Below are positions 1 through 50,600 of a stretch of DNA of 64,000 nt, one piece after another. Position 1 is the first letter of the stretch. Every line of letters begins with the position of its first letter. Origin of the DNA: Tubulanus polymorphus (Eukaryota; Nemertea; Palaeonemertea; Tubulaniformes; Tubulanidae); assembly GCF_964204645.1 (NCBI RefSeq), contig NC_134033.1, positions 3,221,631-3,285,630 on the forward strand, written 5' to 3'. Under the pieces are notes generated by a model. It made no database searches. It was not told where the DNA came from and saw only the letters and a list, made by a program, of their open reading frames with translations. Position numbers and translations under genes: made by a program.

Positions 1-575
1 CCAGGTGGATCCACACTTGCCACAAGTGGAATCCTCTATTGCAGCAGTAGTTGATGTCCTACTACACACTAGCGACACCTAGTGGATCCTCACTCGCCAC
101 AAGTGGAATCCTCTATTGCAGCAGTAGTTGATGTCCTACTACACACTAGCGACACCTAGTGGATCCTCACTTGCCACAAGTGGAATCCTCTATTGCAGCA
201 GTAGTTGATGTCCTACTGCGCACTAACGACACCTAGTGGATCCTCACTTGCCACAAGTGGAATCCTCTATTGCAGCAGTAGTTGATGTCCTACTACACAC
301 TAGCGACACCTAGTGGATCCTCACTTGCCACAAGTGGAATCCTCTATTGCAGCAGTAGTTGATGTCCTACTGCGCACTAACGACACCTAGTGGATCCTCA
401 CTTGCCACAAGTGGAATCCTCTATTGCAGCAGTAGTTGATGTCCTACTGCGCACTAGCGACACCTAGTGGATCCTCACTTGCCACAAGTGGAATCCTCTA
501 TTGCCGCAGTAGTTGATGTCCTACTGCACACTAGCGACACCTAGTGGATCCTCACTTGCTAAAAGTGAAACCGTC
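1..575. repeat. 77-bp tandem satellite, about 7.5 copies
   Basis: The phrase TTGATGTCCTACTGC recurs at 51, 128, 205 and onward every 77 bases. Each unit also carries GGATCCTCACTTGCC and CTCTATTGCAGCAGTAG. The last unit, near 540-600, is degenerate. The array starts before the window. The same unit occurs as short arrays near 5.4, 25.5 and 37.3 kb, so it is a dispersed family. Confidence 0.95.
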
Positions 576-1470
576 TATTGGCGCAGTAGTTGATGTCGTA
601 GTAACCCGTTAAGACGAGATAACCCGATCCCTGGACGGAGTACGACTTACCTCTGATATGATAGGAGATATAACAGAGTATAAAATGGTGGACGTTGATA
701 CATTGAGACCAGAACTATGACGACTAGGATTTACAACCTGCAAAATACGTTATACAAAAAAACATCCCATTAATCATAAATACGAGATAACTATTTGACT
801 ACGAAAAATAGAGCGGGAGATCAGTTCCACCTTGGAAAAGACCATCCTCGCAGAAAAGATGGCCGCCATTGAAAAATCCCCTTATGACATCATTAGTGAC
901 ATGTGCAACCACGTTCAAATCGATAGCCAATCAGCTTTTTGCTAAAATTAGTGAAACTTCTCCACGAATCATAATGATGATGTCATAGGGAGATTCACGC
1001 GAGCAGCCATCTTTCATGGAATATGTGGTTAAGTGGGATGACAACAATTCTAGAGATCCGTAACCATTTTCACTGGTTTTTTACATGCAATAACAAATCC
1101 TACAGAATACAAGAAACGAGAGACTGCGGCTCTACTAGGGACGGGTATTGAGTAGTCAGAGAAATTTGCGACTATCAAAAAAATCTAGAGATGAAATGAT
1201 AAACTGTTCAAACAAATCCTGAAAGAGGAATCTCGATGAGACAAGAAAAAAAAAGATGAAAAATTTGAAGAAATTCTAGAAGATCGAATTCATATCCGTG
1301 AAACACCGTTTATCAAAAAATACCCAGCAGACGAAAAAAACAGATATCGGCGAATTGTTTCAGACTTACATGATGACATATAGTACAGTATTGACTGGGA
1401 TAATAACTCATACACTGCAATACAAAATAATATCCCTGTATAGTGGCGACTCCTATCTAAAGCCCTGTGG
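576..1470. other. non-coding stretch, no gene seen
   Basis: This is AT-rich sequence without a convincing open frame. Around 850-1020 it has phrases (gatgatgtcatagggagatt, cagccatctttcatgga) that recur near 30.6-31.1, 36.3, 40.3-40.6 and 41.2 kb, so part of it is an old interspersed repeat. Confidence 0.5.
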
Positions 1471-1722
1471 TAGTGCTGCCCCCTATAGACTTATACCTCT
1501 CTAACTGTGAGCTTATACCTCTGTAAACTGTACAGTGGTGCCCCCTGTGGGCTTATACCTCAGTAAACTGTACAGTGGTGCCCCCTGTGGGCTTATACCT
1601 CAGTAAACTGTACAGTGGTGCCCCCTATAGGCTTATACCTCTGTAAACTGTACAGCGGTGCCCCCTGTAGGCTTATACCTCTGTAAACTGTACAGTGGTG
1701 CCCCCTGTAGGCTTGTATCTCC
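1471..1722. repeat. 40-bp minisatellite, about 6 copies
   Basis: GCTTATACCTCTGTAAACTG recurs at 1511, 1551, 1591, 1631, 1671 and 1711, exactly 40 bases apart, with TACAGTGGTGCCCCCTGTGG between. A single degenerate CAGTGCTGCCCCCTATA lies further on, near 2075. Confidence 0.92.
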
Positions 1723-1854
1723 TTCCTAATTCGTTATTAAATATTGGAATATAAGTATTTTTGTATTGTGTTATCCCCTATATAAAACCCCAGAATTACA
1801 TAAAACTGCTATAAATAGAGAAAAATGTCTTAAACATTGCTGGCCCTGTGTTAC

Positions 1855-2012
1855 CCATATAGGATAAGCTGTATAACCACTGGCCAAGTGGACTATAGTT
1901 TGATTGGACTAGCCCAGTCTTTCCGCGTACGAGACCCGGGTTCGATCCCCGGTGAGTGCGCGAAATTTCACTGTCACTTCTCGTAATGGTTACCATACAG
2001 CTTGTCGTATAC
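1855..2012. mobile_element. tRNA-like element with short inverted ends
   Basis: An A-box-like TGGCCAAGTGG (about 1881) and a near-perfect B box GGGTTCGATCC (about 1938) are spaced as in a tRNA. The acceptor arms do not pair well, so it is not called a tRNA gene. The outer parts (ATAGGATAAGCTGTAT on the left; its complement ATACAGCTTGTCGTAT on the right) form imperfect inverted repeats. It may be a tRNA-derived SINE or a foldback element that captured a tRNA-like core. Confidence 0.5.
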
Positions 2013-2207
2013 GCGTAACACCAGTATAAACGGTGGTACCCCTAGTTTAATACCCGAGGCATATGATTTCCCCTTTCAGTGCTGCCCCCTATACGATCAA
2101 TAATGTGCTTACCTATAATAATGAAGTAAAATGAATTAATGAAATGCATTAATGATTATTAGAATATCATGCAGCATACAAAATTAATTACATGCCAGTT
2201 GGAACAT

Positions 2208-2534
2208 CCTCGCTTGCCAGGGTTTGATAGCCCCCCCACCAAAGCTCACACTAGACAAAATCCGCGGACCTTTCATTGGTCTTTTACAGGTTCCCGCTCA
2301 GCAGTCATTAGTCTATGTATTAAGCCAATCAGATATGTTGTTTTTCAAAGACAGGTTCGCTCTATCCAAACAACGCATCTGATTGGCTAGATACATAGAC
2401 TGGTGGCCGCTGAACGGCAACCAGTCCGCCCAAGAAATCTTGGGTAATGTAATAGACCAATGAAGGGTCTGCGGCTAGGGTTTGTGTTGGCGCGAACTTC
2501 AGCGGGTGGCAATGAAACCCTGGCAAGCGAGGAG
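2208..2534. mobile_element. foldback MITE
   Basis: The left end CCTCGCTTGCCAGGGTTT is repeated inverted at the right end (AAACCCTGGCAAGCGAGG). Internal blocks also match inverted: TTCATTGGTCT, TAGTCTATGTAT and AGCCAATCAGAT. The two halves are thus diverged arms of one long inverted repeat. No coding capacity is visible. Confidence 0.8.
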
Positions 2535-3587
2535 GATGCAGTTCGAATAATTGAGAGGTAAATAATTTTCGATGGAAAAATAATTTCGATCGCATAATAC
2601 ATGATAACTATAGATAAAATATTCGGCAAGCGAAAAATCATCACAATCAAACTGAGCATTGATCGATTATAAAAAACCGTCGCGAGCGCGGCAAATCGCG
2701 GCGAAATTCTGAAACCGAAACCTCACTCCACCGAGCCGTTCAACCCGAAACTACCACCGGTTTTTATAAAACTTACGATCGGTTTGCGGTAACGATCTAA
2801 CGACGCTGTTTTACGAATCTCGGCCCCGCCGCTGACGCTCGTTTGCGTGAACACCGACTTACTCTACATCGATACGAATATTCAAATTAACCGTACGATT
2901 CGTCGTCTCGGGCAGACGGATTTCATTTCCGAAACTATTTTACATTAATTTTCTGAACCGGGGTGCTACAGTTGAGATCTTAATTTGACCTTTTGAATTA
3001 AGTTTTTTTTTTCAATTAAACCTTTACCTCAGACACCATTCAATCGCCATTCAATTAAACATTGACTGTGGAGACACTATTTCAGTAAACTAGGAATTAA
3101 CTGATTTGTCATTTTTTTCTACGGTGTCAACCTAACTTTCTTTAATGTCTATTTCAACTTAGCCTAGCCTAGCTCAGTCAGTCTTGGTAGTACACAATAT
3201 AGCTACTAATATCTATTTCAGTACAGATGGACAGTTGAACTTAAAACATCGATTCTTCATCCATTTTACTTAATATTGAAAGATCGCCTTTAAGTTGAAG
3301 TTGTTTATGATCAATTGATTTTTCGAATTAAAACCACATTGTTTCTACGGCATTTATCCAATGGTCAAGTTTAAACAACTCTTCAACAACCTAAAAACTT
3401 ATAAGGTAAACTTATAAGCTTTTCTGGTAAATTGAACGTTTCGCTGTTTTGACGTAAGGATAAACTTTTTTTCGATCGCGCCGAGCAAAAACGAAGAACG
3501 ATAATTCGCTCCAAAAAAAAAAAAAAACAACAACAAAAAAACGGAAACAAGATAAAGGGATAGAAAGACCGTGCCGGTAGAACTTAC
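2535..3587. other. intronic or flanking stretch, CpG-elevated part
   Basis: About 2660-2940 is rich in CpG (gcgagcgcggcaaatcgcgg) and includes a roughly 40-codon open stretch on plus, but I see no start, splice sites or family match. The rest is AT-rich. I looked here on the minus strand for the conserved C-terminal dimerisation exons of the kinase and did not find them. Confidence 0.4.
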
Positions 3588-31409
<27,822 letters not shown>

Positions 31410-31859
31410 ATTTTGTTTGTCTTTCATCGGAACATAATAATCTTAATATCAGCTAATCGCAAACAACCACCACCAGACGGGGAAGAAGGGTATCTTATAA
31501 CTCCGGCAGCGTGGCAACAACAGGGATTAATCCGAATCCTACTGCGAATGATTCTCAATGAATCCAAACTCGCGATGAAATTGAAATGGTAATATACCGG
31601 TACGTCACTTTTTCAAATCAGGAAATAAAACGAATTTACGAGTTCCCAGGAAAAAGTGACTCACACTCTGTCAACTCAATAATTTGTCAATTGTCAACTG
31701 GAGAATAATCCACCTAATTCTCTAAACTCTATTTCTGGCTTTTAAGGCTTTTAAAACCGACTGATGGTAAATCCCTTCGAGAAATTACGTTTTCCACGGT
31801 CAGTAAAAACCAAGTGTCAAAGTTATGAAAGTGACACGACGTTGCTCTCTCACTCCTCA

Positions 31860-32400
31860 GCAGAAAATAATGTCCCCTTCAACTTTAGAAAAAACGGCCG
31901 TATTTCCACGTTGTCTTCCCCCTATTCGCCGTAATTCCAGCTTCGAATTAAAGACGCACAACTCATCGAACTAATAAATTGACTGACACTATTTTCCGGG
32001 CGCTCGTGCGGCTGATATTCCGTATTTTTCGACCGAATTCTCGCTTAGATTTCATCGAATTCTCTCCGCGATTTCGGCCGCCATTTTGTTATAGTTCGGG
32101 TGTGGTTCGATCGGGTCGCCTGCGCGCGGAAATAGGCTTACAAACGATCAAGAATTTCTGATCGGAATTAAATCTTTTCGGTAAATTTCTATCATTATTC
32201 TATATTCACGGTCATGTTTCAAGTCTCTTGTAAGAAAACGATTAGTCAGGGCTATTTTCGGGGTTTTGTTTACGATGGAAACCTTAGTAAACAAACCGAG
32301 CGCATTACTACACGAGTATCGGATGCACGGGCACCAGGTAGCAGCATCGCCCGATAGCTTATTTCAGTTTTTCTTGAAGGCGGCCCGCCGCCTGGTTCTA
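31860..32400. other. CpG-elevated region upstream of the kinase start
   Basis: Relative to its surroundings this block is rich in CpG (CTGCGCGCGGAAATAGGC, GGCGGCCCGCCGCC). It lies 0.5-1 kb upstream of the kinase ATG, so it may hold its promoter or 5' UTR. I could not place a transcription start. Confidence 0.4.
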
Positions 32401-33475
32401 CTGCTAATTTGAACAACTTGCGCCAACCAATACGGTTAAACGTCTCAAGTCGGAAAGATTTTGCTAAATGTATTTGAAAAATGAATTTCATCTCCCTCAT
32501 TCTGAACTAGGTATTCGGTCAACTTGGTGAAATATTTAAGTCCCAGCCTAGCTTGGCGCAAAATGCAACTAACGTTTTCCATATCCTTGTCTCCTCTTGG
32601 CCTTTTGCATACACCATAACATAATCAAACAGATACCATTCAACCATTGAAAACTCATCCCCAGCAATTTCTAAAGAAATTAAGATTAAGGCGAATTAAG
32701 CAAAAGTGTTTTTTATTTTCTTGCTTTCCACAATAAATACATAATAATACATTTACGAATATTTCAATAAAACATTATATAGTTGTTCGTCTACGATAAA
32801 CGCATGTATACAAAGAATTTTCTATAAAAAAAAAAACAATGATTGTGATAAACCCTGTCCAACCCCTAGCCCCGAACTAGCACCACCCCTAGCCCCAACC
32901 CAGCCCCAGAAACATTACCAGTAAAACTACGATATTAATCACTGAATTACAATTCAATAATGGACGGTCAAGTGAAATTAATTTTTTACCAAGTGCAAAA
33001 AAAAACGTTTTACATGATGTACTTTTTTTTAGAAAAAAAAATATGTATGGTCAGACACAAAACTTTGTGGGAAATTTATAAATTCAATCGACTTTAAGAG
33101 GAAATATAGGCTACTTCTCGCTAGGCTAATCGATTCAACCTTACAGATCGGCAGAAATTATCTGTGCATATTTTACGATAACTGAATAAGTTGGGTGCGA
33201 AAAGCAAGTGATTCTAAGTGGCCCTGAACAATTGAATTCCTAACTGACGCAAGGGGTTTCAAGTGCTCCCTGGTGAAAAATATCAACTGAGAGTTAAATA
33301 TCTACAACAACACATGACACAAGAGATTTTGTCACTTCATGATTGCTTGTTGAACCACACTATTACAGGGTGTGTGCCTAATAAATGTCTTAGAAATAAA
33401 GTTTGGCAACCTCGTTTACGCAGGAACCAGACCGGGCCAGTTCCTCAGTTGCGCGGTTGAATTTCAGTATGATTT
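32401..33475. other. intergenic stretch, no gene
   Basis: Between the kinase start and the ANKRD42 stop. AT-rich. I see no exon or element. Confidence 0.45.
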
Positions 33476-33479
33476 TAAA

Positions 33480-33840
33480 TCTCATGAAATGGGTCAAATC
33501 CACACGCACCGGTGGAACTGGGTTCAGATTCAAATTAAAGTCACACTAATGTGGAAATGGATTCAGAGTCTAATTAAACCCACACAACTGTGCAACTGGG
33601 TTCAGAATCAAATTGAAGTTACATAACTGTGGAACTGGATCTAGATTCAAATTAAACCAAGGGAACTGGATTCAGATTCAAATTAAACCCACGCAACTGT
33701 GGAAGTGGGTTCAGAGTCAAATTAAACCCACACAGCTGTGAAACTGGGTCAAGATTCGAAAAAATCAAACTTATTCAACTGTGGAACTTTGTCTGAAATG
33801 AAATTCAACTGCCACAACTGTGGACCTGGATCCAGTTTCT
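33480..33840. repeat. 38-40-bp minisatellite (family P word)
   Basis: AACTGTGGAACTGGGTTCAGA and TTCAAATTAAACCCACAC, about nine degenerate units. It ends 38 bp from the ANKRD42 stop codon, so it lies in the probable 3' UTR or flank. Confidence 0.88.
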
Positions 33841-33877
33841 CTGGTTGTTTCAGTCGGTTCCCGATCCCGCGTTCAAA

Positions 33878-43846
<9,969 letters not shown>

Positions 43847-44279
43847 GTTTTCCGCTTTCTGGTTTCGATGGTAAACAAAAACTCGCACCGAATGAAAAAT
43901 AAATAAATTCGGCGCGGTGTCAAATTTGTGAGTTTGGAAAATTTGTTTTAAAGCTAATTATTATATTAGTTTATAGGCCGGAATGGTGAAAATGAGAGAA
44001 ATGTATTTTCATTTCAGTAAGTATGAAAAAAATCCATAAAATATTTCTTAATTTTACAATTCATTTAAAAAACTGTTTTGATAAAATTCGAAAGAAATTT
44101 CCATGGACTGAACAGTATACAGACATTACTGGATGCTAAGATTTTCTAACCAAATGTATAGAATTTATATTCCATTAACTGCGATTCTAAATCAATTAAC
44201 TTTTATTTTCCGCTAGGCGGTGCTCCGCGACGAGAGTTCGGTTTATTTACTTCCGGGTTTGAAAACACACGTGCGTGAA
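43847..44279. promoter_or_regulatory. probable bidirectional promoter, ANKRD42 / NUFIP1
   Basis: 433 bp separate the two start codons, which face away from each other. The sequence is AT-rich, without an obvious TATA box at a useful position. Both 5' UTRs must fit here unless there are remote non-coding exons. Confidence 0.6.
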
Positions 44280-44627
44280 ATGCAACAACACGGTCCCCCT
44301 CGTTATTACGGACCCCAGGGCTCGTGGCCGCCCCCAGATTATGGCCCCGGTTTCAGAGGGGGTTTCAATCGACCCCCGGGACCGATGATCGGGGGTTGCT
44401 ATCGCCCGATGCGGCCGCAGTTCGCACCGCCGCAACAAGAATTCGGAATTCCGATATCATCGATGAATCAGTGGCCACCACCAGTGCCCCCTAGCGGTTA
44501 CAGGCCTCCGTACGAGTATGGTCCACGGCATAGAGGTCCTCGACCGTCCGGGTTCTATGGAAGAAGTCGTGGTGGTAATCATCGCGGAGGAAATCGCAGA
44601 GGAGCTGGAAACCCGCCGGGCCAGAAG
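44280..44627 (+). CDS. NUFIP1: NUFIP1 exon 1
   Basis: 116 codons, MQQHGPPRYYGPQGSWPPPD at the start, low-complexity Pro/Gly/Arg, ending PPGQK before GTAGAT. Confidence 0.9.
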
Positions 44628-47600
44628 GTAGATTTTGAACTTAAGTACAAAAATTTTTAAAAATTATTATTTCAGAATAGGTAATTCGTAGAAATTAATT
44701 GATAATGGTCATTTTAGAATATTCTGCCGATGCAGCGATATTTAAATAAACGTTATTTTGGCAACAACAAAACTGTTATTCAGGGTAAGGGTTTTGGAGG
44801 GGGTGCTCCAGGCGTGTTGGAATGAAGGTTTGATTGTCGCGGCCAATTTTTCACAGGAATACATTGCCGTGGCGAATTTACTTATTTTGTCGAAAACATG
44901 GTATAGAAAGAAAAAAAAAACCCAGTTCCAACACCGTTGTGTTCCATAGGGTTAGGGTGCATGGATGAGATGCGTGTGAAAATTGTTTTGAAAAATGAGA
45001 AAATTTCTAAAAAATTCTATTTTTGTATGAAAAAGTTTCATTTCCAAAACTGCCGGCATATGAAATCTTTCATCAGAAAACCTTAATGTAGTTTTCCTTA
45101 AAACCTCTTTTTTCGTACTATCTTTGGGCTCTGCTTTGACCCTAGACTTAAGGTGGGCGTAGGTCGGCTTGCGACTCACTGCGACCGCCAGCGACGGTCG
45201 CGTCGCAACGACCAACCGACCTACCTTGCGACTGCCAGCGACGCCAGTCGCAATGAGTCGCACATGTTCTACTTTCTGCGACGCGACCGTCGCAACCGAT
45301 CTACGCGCGCTTGCGACTGGGAGCAACTAGTCGCACACAGTCGCTGACAATCGCGTCGCAACTGACTTGCGCGGCCACTTGTGACGCAACGCGACGATTG
45401 CGTCGCAAGGCCGACCTACCCCCGGCTTTAGTCTACTGTCATTCATATATACCCAGGTTAAATTTGTTACAGTGCTGCCTTAAGCATTCATGAAGGGACA
45501 TGCTGACGTGCTATGAACATACTTTGAAAGGGGCATTATATGTTACTAGTTGAAAAACCATGTTTTGTTTACGCGCGTGAAGAAATGCAAAAATTTCAGA
45601 ATCTTGCATTTCATCCCAGGTTTAGATAGATTGTTATACGTAGTTAAAACATTCTATAGAATCCAAAAAAGCCTCGGTGGTCTAGCGGGAAGACGTTGCA
45701 CTTGCAAATCGTCGCCCGGGTTCAAGTACCGCTCAATTTTCTCTTACTCTGTTCTCCTTTTTGTCTTTTGACTCATGGTGTGGCCGAGGTCCATAAAAAA
45801 TTCGATAAAGTAAGTTTTTCGTGCGCTGTCGAAAAAGACATCGATGTTCTCTGTATCGATTTTTGCACACTTTTATTATTACTATCAATATTCATTTCGT
45901 CATCAAAATTCATATTTACATGATACTTCATTTAATATAATATCTATTAAGAACAAGCATCGATGACGGGGACCTGGACAGAGCCATGAAGGCTGTACGT
46001 CCATGTGGGATGTCCAGGCGCACCTCTGACTACTATGAAATGCGAATTAAATCGCTTTTAAATGTAACTTAAACTTGTTCACTAGTCGTAGAACTGCGCC
46101 CGGTTCGTGCGTCGCTTGTGAGTGTCCGCGTATGTTTTTCAAGCGTGGCAGGGTTTACATTTTTGCGCCGATAACTGAACGACGCCGAGTCTGAATTTAC
46201 TGTTAGATAAACAATAGACTAGAAAGTTCATACACGAATCGACCACGGTCAGACCGATGGCGATTTTCCGCTGTACGATTCGCGTCTCGAAATGATTTAG
46301 ATCACCTATAGTAGTTGCCGGTATAGCGAAACCCGCGCCCTGCATTCTTTCGATAAACAGCAACGATTCACAACTGACGAATACCGCGACGAGGGCGAAC
46401 GACATCCGCAACGCGCGCAACTCTAACGTGTCGGAAGTTTGATTCTTCATCGCCGCCGAACGACTTCTACCGATTCGCGAATACTTGATCGCGATCAAAG
46501 CGACGATCAAAATGACGTTGACGGTGATCAAGGCGATCATCGGAGTGATGATGTTGATTACGGTGCCCTGCCAGCCCTCCATTCGAGCTTTCCATTGACC
46601 GAAAATAGGATCGAAGAATGGGTAAAACCCGCCTAGCCCGAGAGTGGGGGAATGGTGAATACAGCGCCGCGGCACGAGCGGGCGGTCGACGATAAACGAC
46701 GGCAAGAAAGACAAAAAACCGAAAACGGTCAACAAGCTTATAACGCAATTGACGACTTTCCGCGTCCAGAACACTCGCGATTTCAACGGGAAAAGCGTAA
46801 TTACGAGTCGTTCCAAACTGATGAGAATAACGCACCAGTTTCTGATCAGTTGGAACATGTAAAACGGTCCCATCGCCGCTCTTATGAATTCGTGGCCGAA
46901 ATGCCAGTCGTCCATACGTAAAACGGTGTCGCCTAGATGTACGTAGAGGTGAATCGCGCGTAGAGGATACATGACGAACACGCTCGACGAGTAACATATG
47001 TCGAAAATCGCGAGAACTTTCAGTAGATAGTAGATATCCTTGTTCATCTTTTTCAAGACCAGAATCGTCGTGGCGTTCAAAACGACGCCCGATATCGTGG
47101 CCGGTCCGTAGAAAAAGATGTACAGATAAACGCTGATTTCATGTTTTAATTGGATTGGCAGATTAGCCTGAGCCCAATCGCAAACTCCGTGATAGACGCG
47201 TCTTGTCGTGGTAATAGTCGACAGAACGGTAGTGTTTGAGTCAGCCATCATTCGTCTAACAGCTCCTCGCGCCCATTGCAACTTTCCTCTATGAAATATC
47301 TCACCCGCATAAACTTGTCGACGTCAGTCAGTATACCTGCCTATTTTCGGCAGCAGGTAGTAATTTGTAAGGCGACTGCGCGATGTTATATTCTGTCATG
47401 CCCAGAGGCGCGAGTTGATCACAGGCCTATTCTAAATTATACAGCAAACGCTTCTGAACTATAAGGAATATGAAGCTTGTTATTTTCAAAACTATATCTA
47501 TGAATATATTCTTGTTCATCTTTAGCAAGTTCCAACTCGCATATCGGCTTATATATGGTTGGTATGTCGAGACTCGATAAGGCTTTATGTTTGGTAAATG

Positions 47601-50600
47601 TCTCTAGCAGGGGTTGCATCCTGACATAAAAACCAACATTTTCTTCATACAGATTTAGCATTCTTGCTAAATCCTCTTGTTGCGTGTCCTTTTTTTCACA
47701 AAGTCCGAACACTTCACAAGAATAACCTACTTTTCCTAATTTTGAGGAATAGACACCTAAATCAGTACAGTTGGGACCAGGATTTGATTTTACCCAATTA
47801 GACGGTTACTGAGTTCAATTGTGTATATAGGATGAAACTAAATATAAAACCACTGAATTAACGGTTAACCAAGATTAACAGTACTGATTTAGGAGGAAGG
47901 AGTCTATAGTAATTGGGGTATGAAAGTGATGCAGACGCTTGCATGAAATTTAAAATATTCTCCTTGAAAACTCCTTATATCCAGGAATCACTGATCTGTA
48001 AGGACCCTGTATATTCAGGAATGACCGATCAGTAGGGACCCTGTATATTCAGGAATGACTGATCTGTAGGGACCTTGTATAAATATGACCGAAATTCGTG
48101 AATAATTCAAATGGTTTCGTTGAATTGTTTTGCAGAAAGCGCCGGATTCAACAACGACTGAAGACGCCGATTATTTCTGCGAGACGTGCGATCGCGGATT
48201 CAAACAAGAAGATAAATATAAAGAACACTGCGATCAACATGTCAAGGTAGCGAAGATCTTTACGAAATAGATTAACTTTTTTACTCAACCCTTTCAATGG
48301 AGGCAGAGGCCAATTTTGAAGGACTTGTCAAATATCCCAAAAGGGCATTTCGATGTCCACAAAAGTCAAAGGTAATACCAGTATTAGGCGTAATCCTGCA
48401 TTGAATTGCTCCAATTTTCTGTTTGTTGACAAAATGAAAAAGGGCATAAATTTGATGTACTTGTACGAGGCCCCCCGGGTCCACCCCTAAAATGCTGGAC
48501 ATAATTTCAGAATTCTAAAAATTCCACCACATTGCGATGTATAATGGGCACATTGTATATACCCTGCAGTGCAGTGTATTGTATCTACCCTGCAGTGCGG
48601 TCTTTCGTTTGTTTCTAATATTTACAATGATTTTGCTCATTTCGGAAACTTCATTTTTAGGTTAAATAGGACTGCAGGATAGTGTATTTTGTCAAAATAC
48701 ACTATGCACCCCTAATCTCAAATTGAGATTTCCCTTGCCAACATTTTCTCCGAGGATTCTCGCAAGTATGAAGAACTTAAAAAAGATTTTATTCATATCT
48801 TTTTTAAAATATAGGCTTCATTGATACTTTCAGTGTAGCATTGATGGCTGTATGTACACGGCGGCGCCAAAACTGGTCAAATTACATCATCAATGGGTAA
48901 GTAATATAAATTTACCTGAAATCATGGCACCCCTAGTGGGAGATCAAGGAATTTCATTCAGGTAGTGTCAGAGGCCAACAAGGGAACAATTGCTACCAGC
49001 CTCCAAAATGGGCTGGCATAATTTTTGAAAAGGAACCAAATTTTCTCTTTCTTTTGATAGCAACATAAAACTGGATTCGCGAAGAAGATTTGGAAATTGG
49101 AGTCAGCAGAAGACATCGAAAAATGGAGGGCAGAACGAAGGAAGTGAGTTTATTTCTGAAACTGGTTGTAACCCGGCAGTTGTAGGGAAAGGTCGGGAAA
49201 GGGTTAATGTTCATCATTTGAATGAGATTTCGAATCAATCTTTCGATTTTGTTGTAGAAATTACCCGACGAAAGAGAACGTCGAACGGAAAAAGAAATTG
49301 GAACAGGAAAGAATCGCGCGGGGCGAAGTGGTCGAAAATAAGGATTTCAGTAAAATGCGCGGACGCGGCCGGGGGAGAGGAGGTCGCGGGCAAGGTCGGG
49401 GCTGTCGAGGTCAACAACGAACTGATCCAACAACAACAGCAGAGTTAGCGATTACTAAAAAAACAGCGGTGCCACCTATTACTGAAATGGAACACCAGCA
49501 ACCGGACGGAGATCCATTGTCTTATTTACTGACTAAGAATGAAGGTAAAGGCATATCGCAATATTTTGCATATTTTCAACGTCCTTGTATGTAAATTTAG
49601 CCTGCTGTTCTGATTTTAGAAATAGTAGTTAAACCTAGCAGAAAAATGAAGTTCACTGATTTAAGACACTGTCAACAAACTTACGAGAATTCAGTGCTAA
49701 AATTTTAAAAGGGCTGCATCCATCGTTAAGTATGACATGGCCGCTGCTGAAGTAGCGGGGCTTTTGAACCCCCAAAAGTGCAGAGAATTATGCTAAATTT
49801 TCGTATATTTGTCACATTAGCTCAATATATTTCAAAGCAGATATGAGCAATGATAGAATATTAACATCCACTCTGGTAGGGTCGGCAGATATTTCATAAG
49901 GGGTGGCTGACTTTCAGAAGGATGGATGTAAAAATGAAAGGGGTGGCTGCTGTGGAGAACACTGGAATATATAAAACTTGAAGCCTATTCATTTGGGCAC
50001 TTAAGAAAACTTCCATGACTAAGGCTAAAAAAAATTGATTAGTTGTTTCTCCGCTCTGCTGAGCTTAAATGTTGACCCGTACCGGCCGCCTATCTACCCT
50101 ATACATTACTTTTTTTTAAATCGTGATCAATTTTACCATAACAGACCCGGCCGCTATAGAAATGAACTGTTTATAAATTTTATCATATTTTACAAAAATG
50201 ACCCGGCCGCTGCGGAGAAACAAGGTATCATTTTTGTTTAGCCTAATTTTTGGGTGGAAAAATGTTTGAAATGTTAGTTTTGTATTTGATGTTTCTGTTT
50301 CATCCGTAGAGCACAAAGCAGTCGTCAAATCTGAAATACCCGTACCTATCAAGTCGATAGGTGGTGCTTTAAGTTCGTTGATTTCGTTGTACGAATCGGA
50401 CGGCAGCGATGAAGACGAAAACGTAGAAGTCGGAATATCGAAAACTGGCGCGGACGTCGAGATCGAAACGACGCGACGCGATACCGAGCAGACGGACGAA
50501 GCGGCGGACGCGAAAAACGCCGATCACCATCCCAAAGGCAGACGTAAAAACAAGTGCAGACGCAGCAAACGAAAGAACGAACGAAATAATAATAATAATC

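Noticed and set aside
2362-2659. Minus-strand frames as the missing kinase C-terminus
   Set aside because: They lie in the arm of a foldback element and lack the conserved C-terminal helix residues.
45671-45735. A functional tRNA gene
   Set aside because: D arm is good, but anticodon and acceptor stems do not pair. Better explained as a SINE head.
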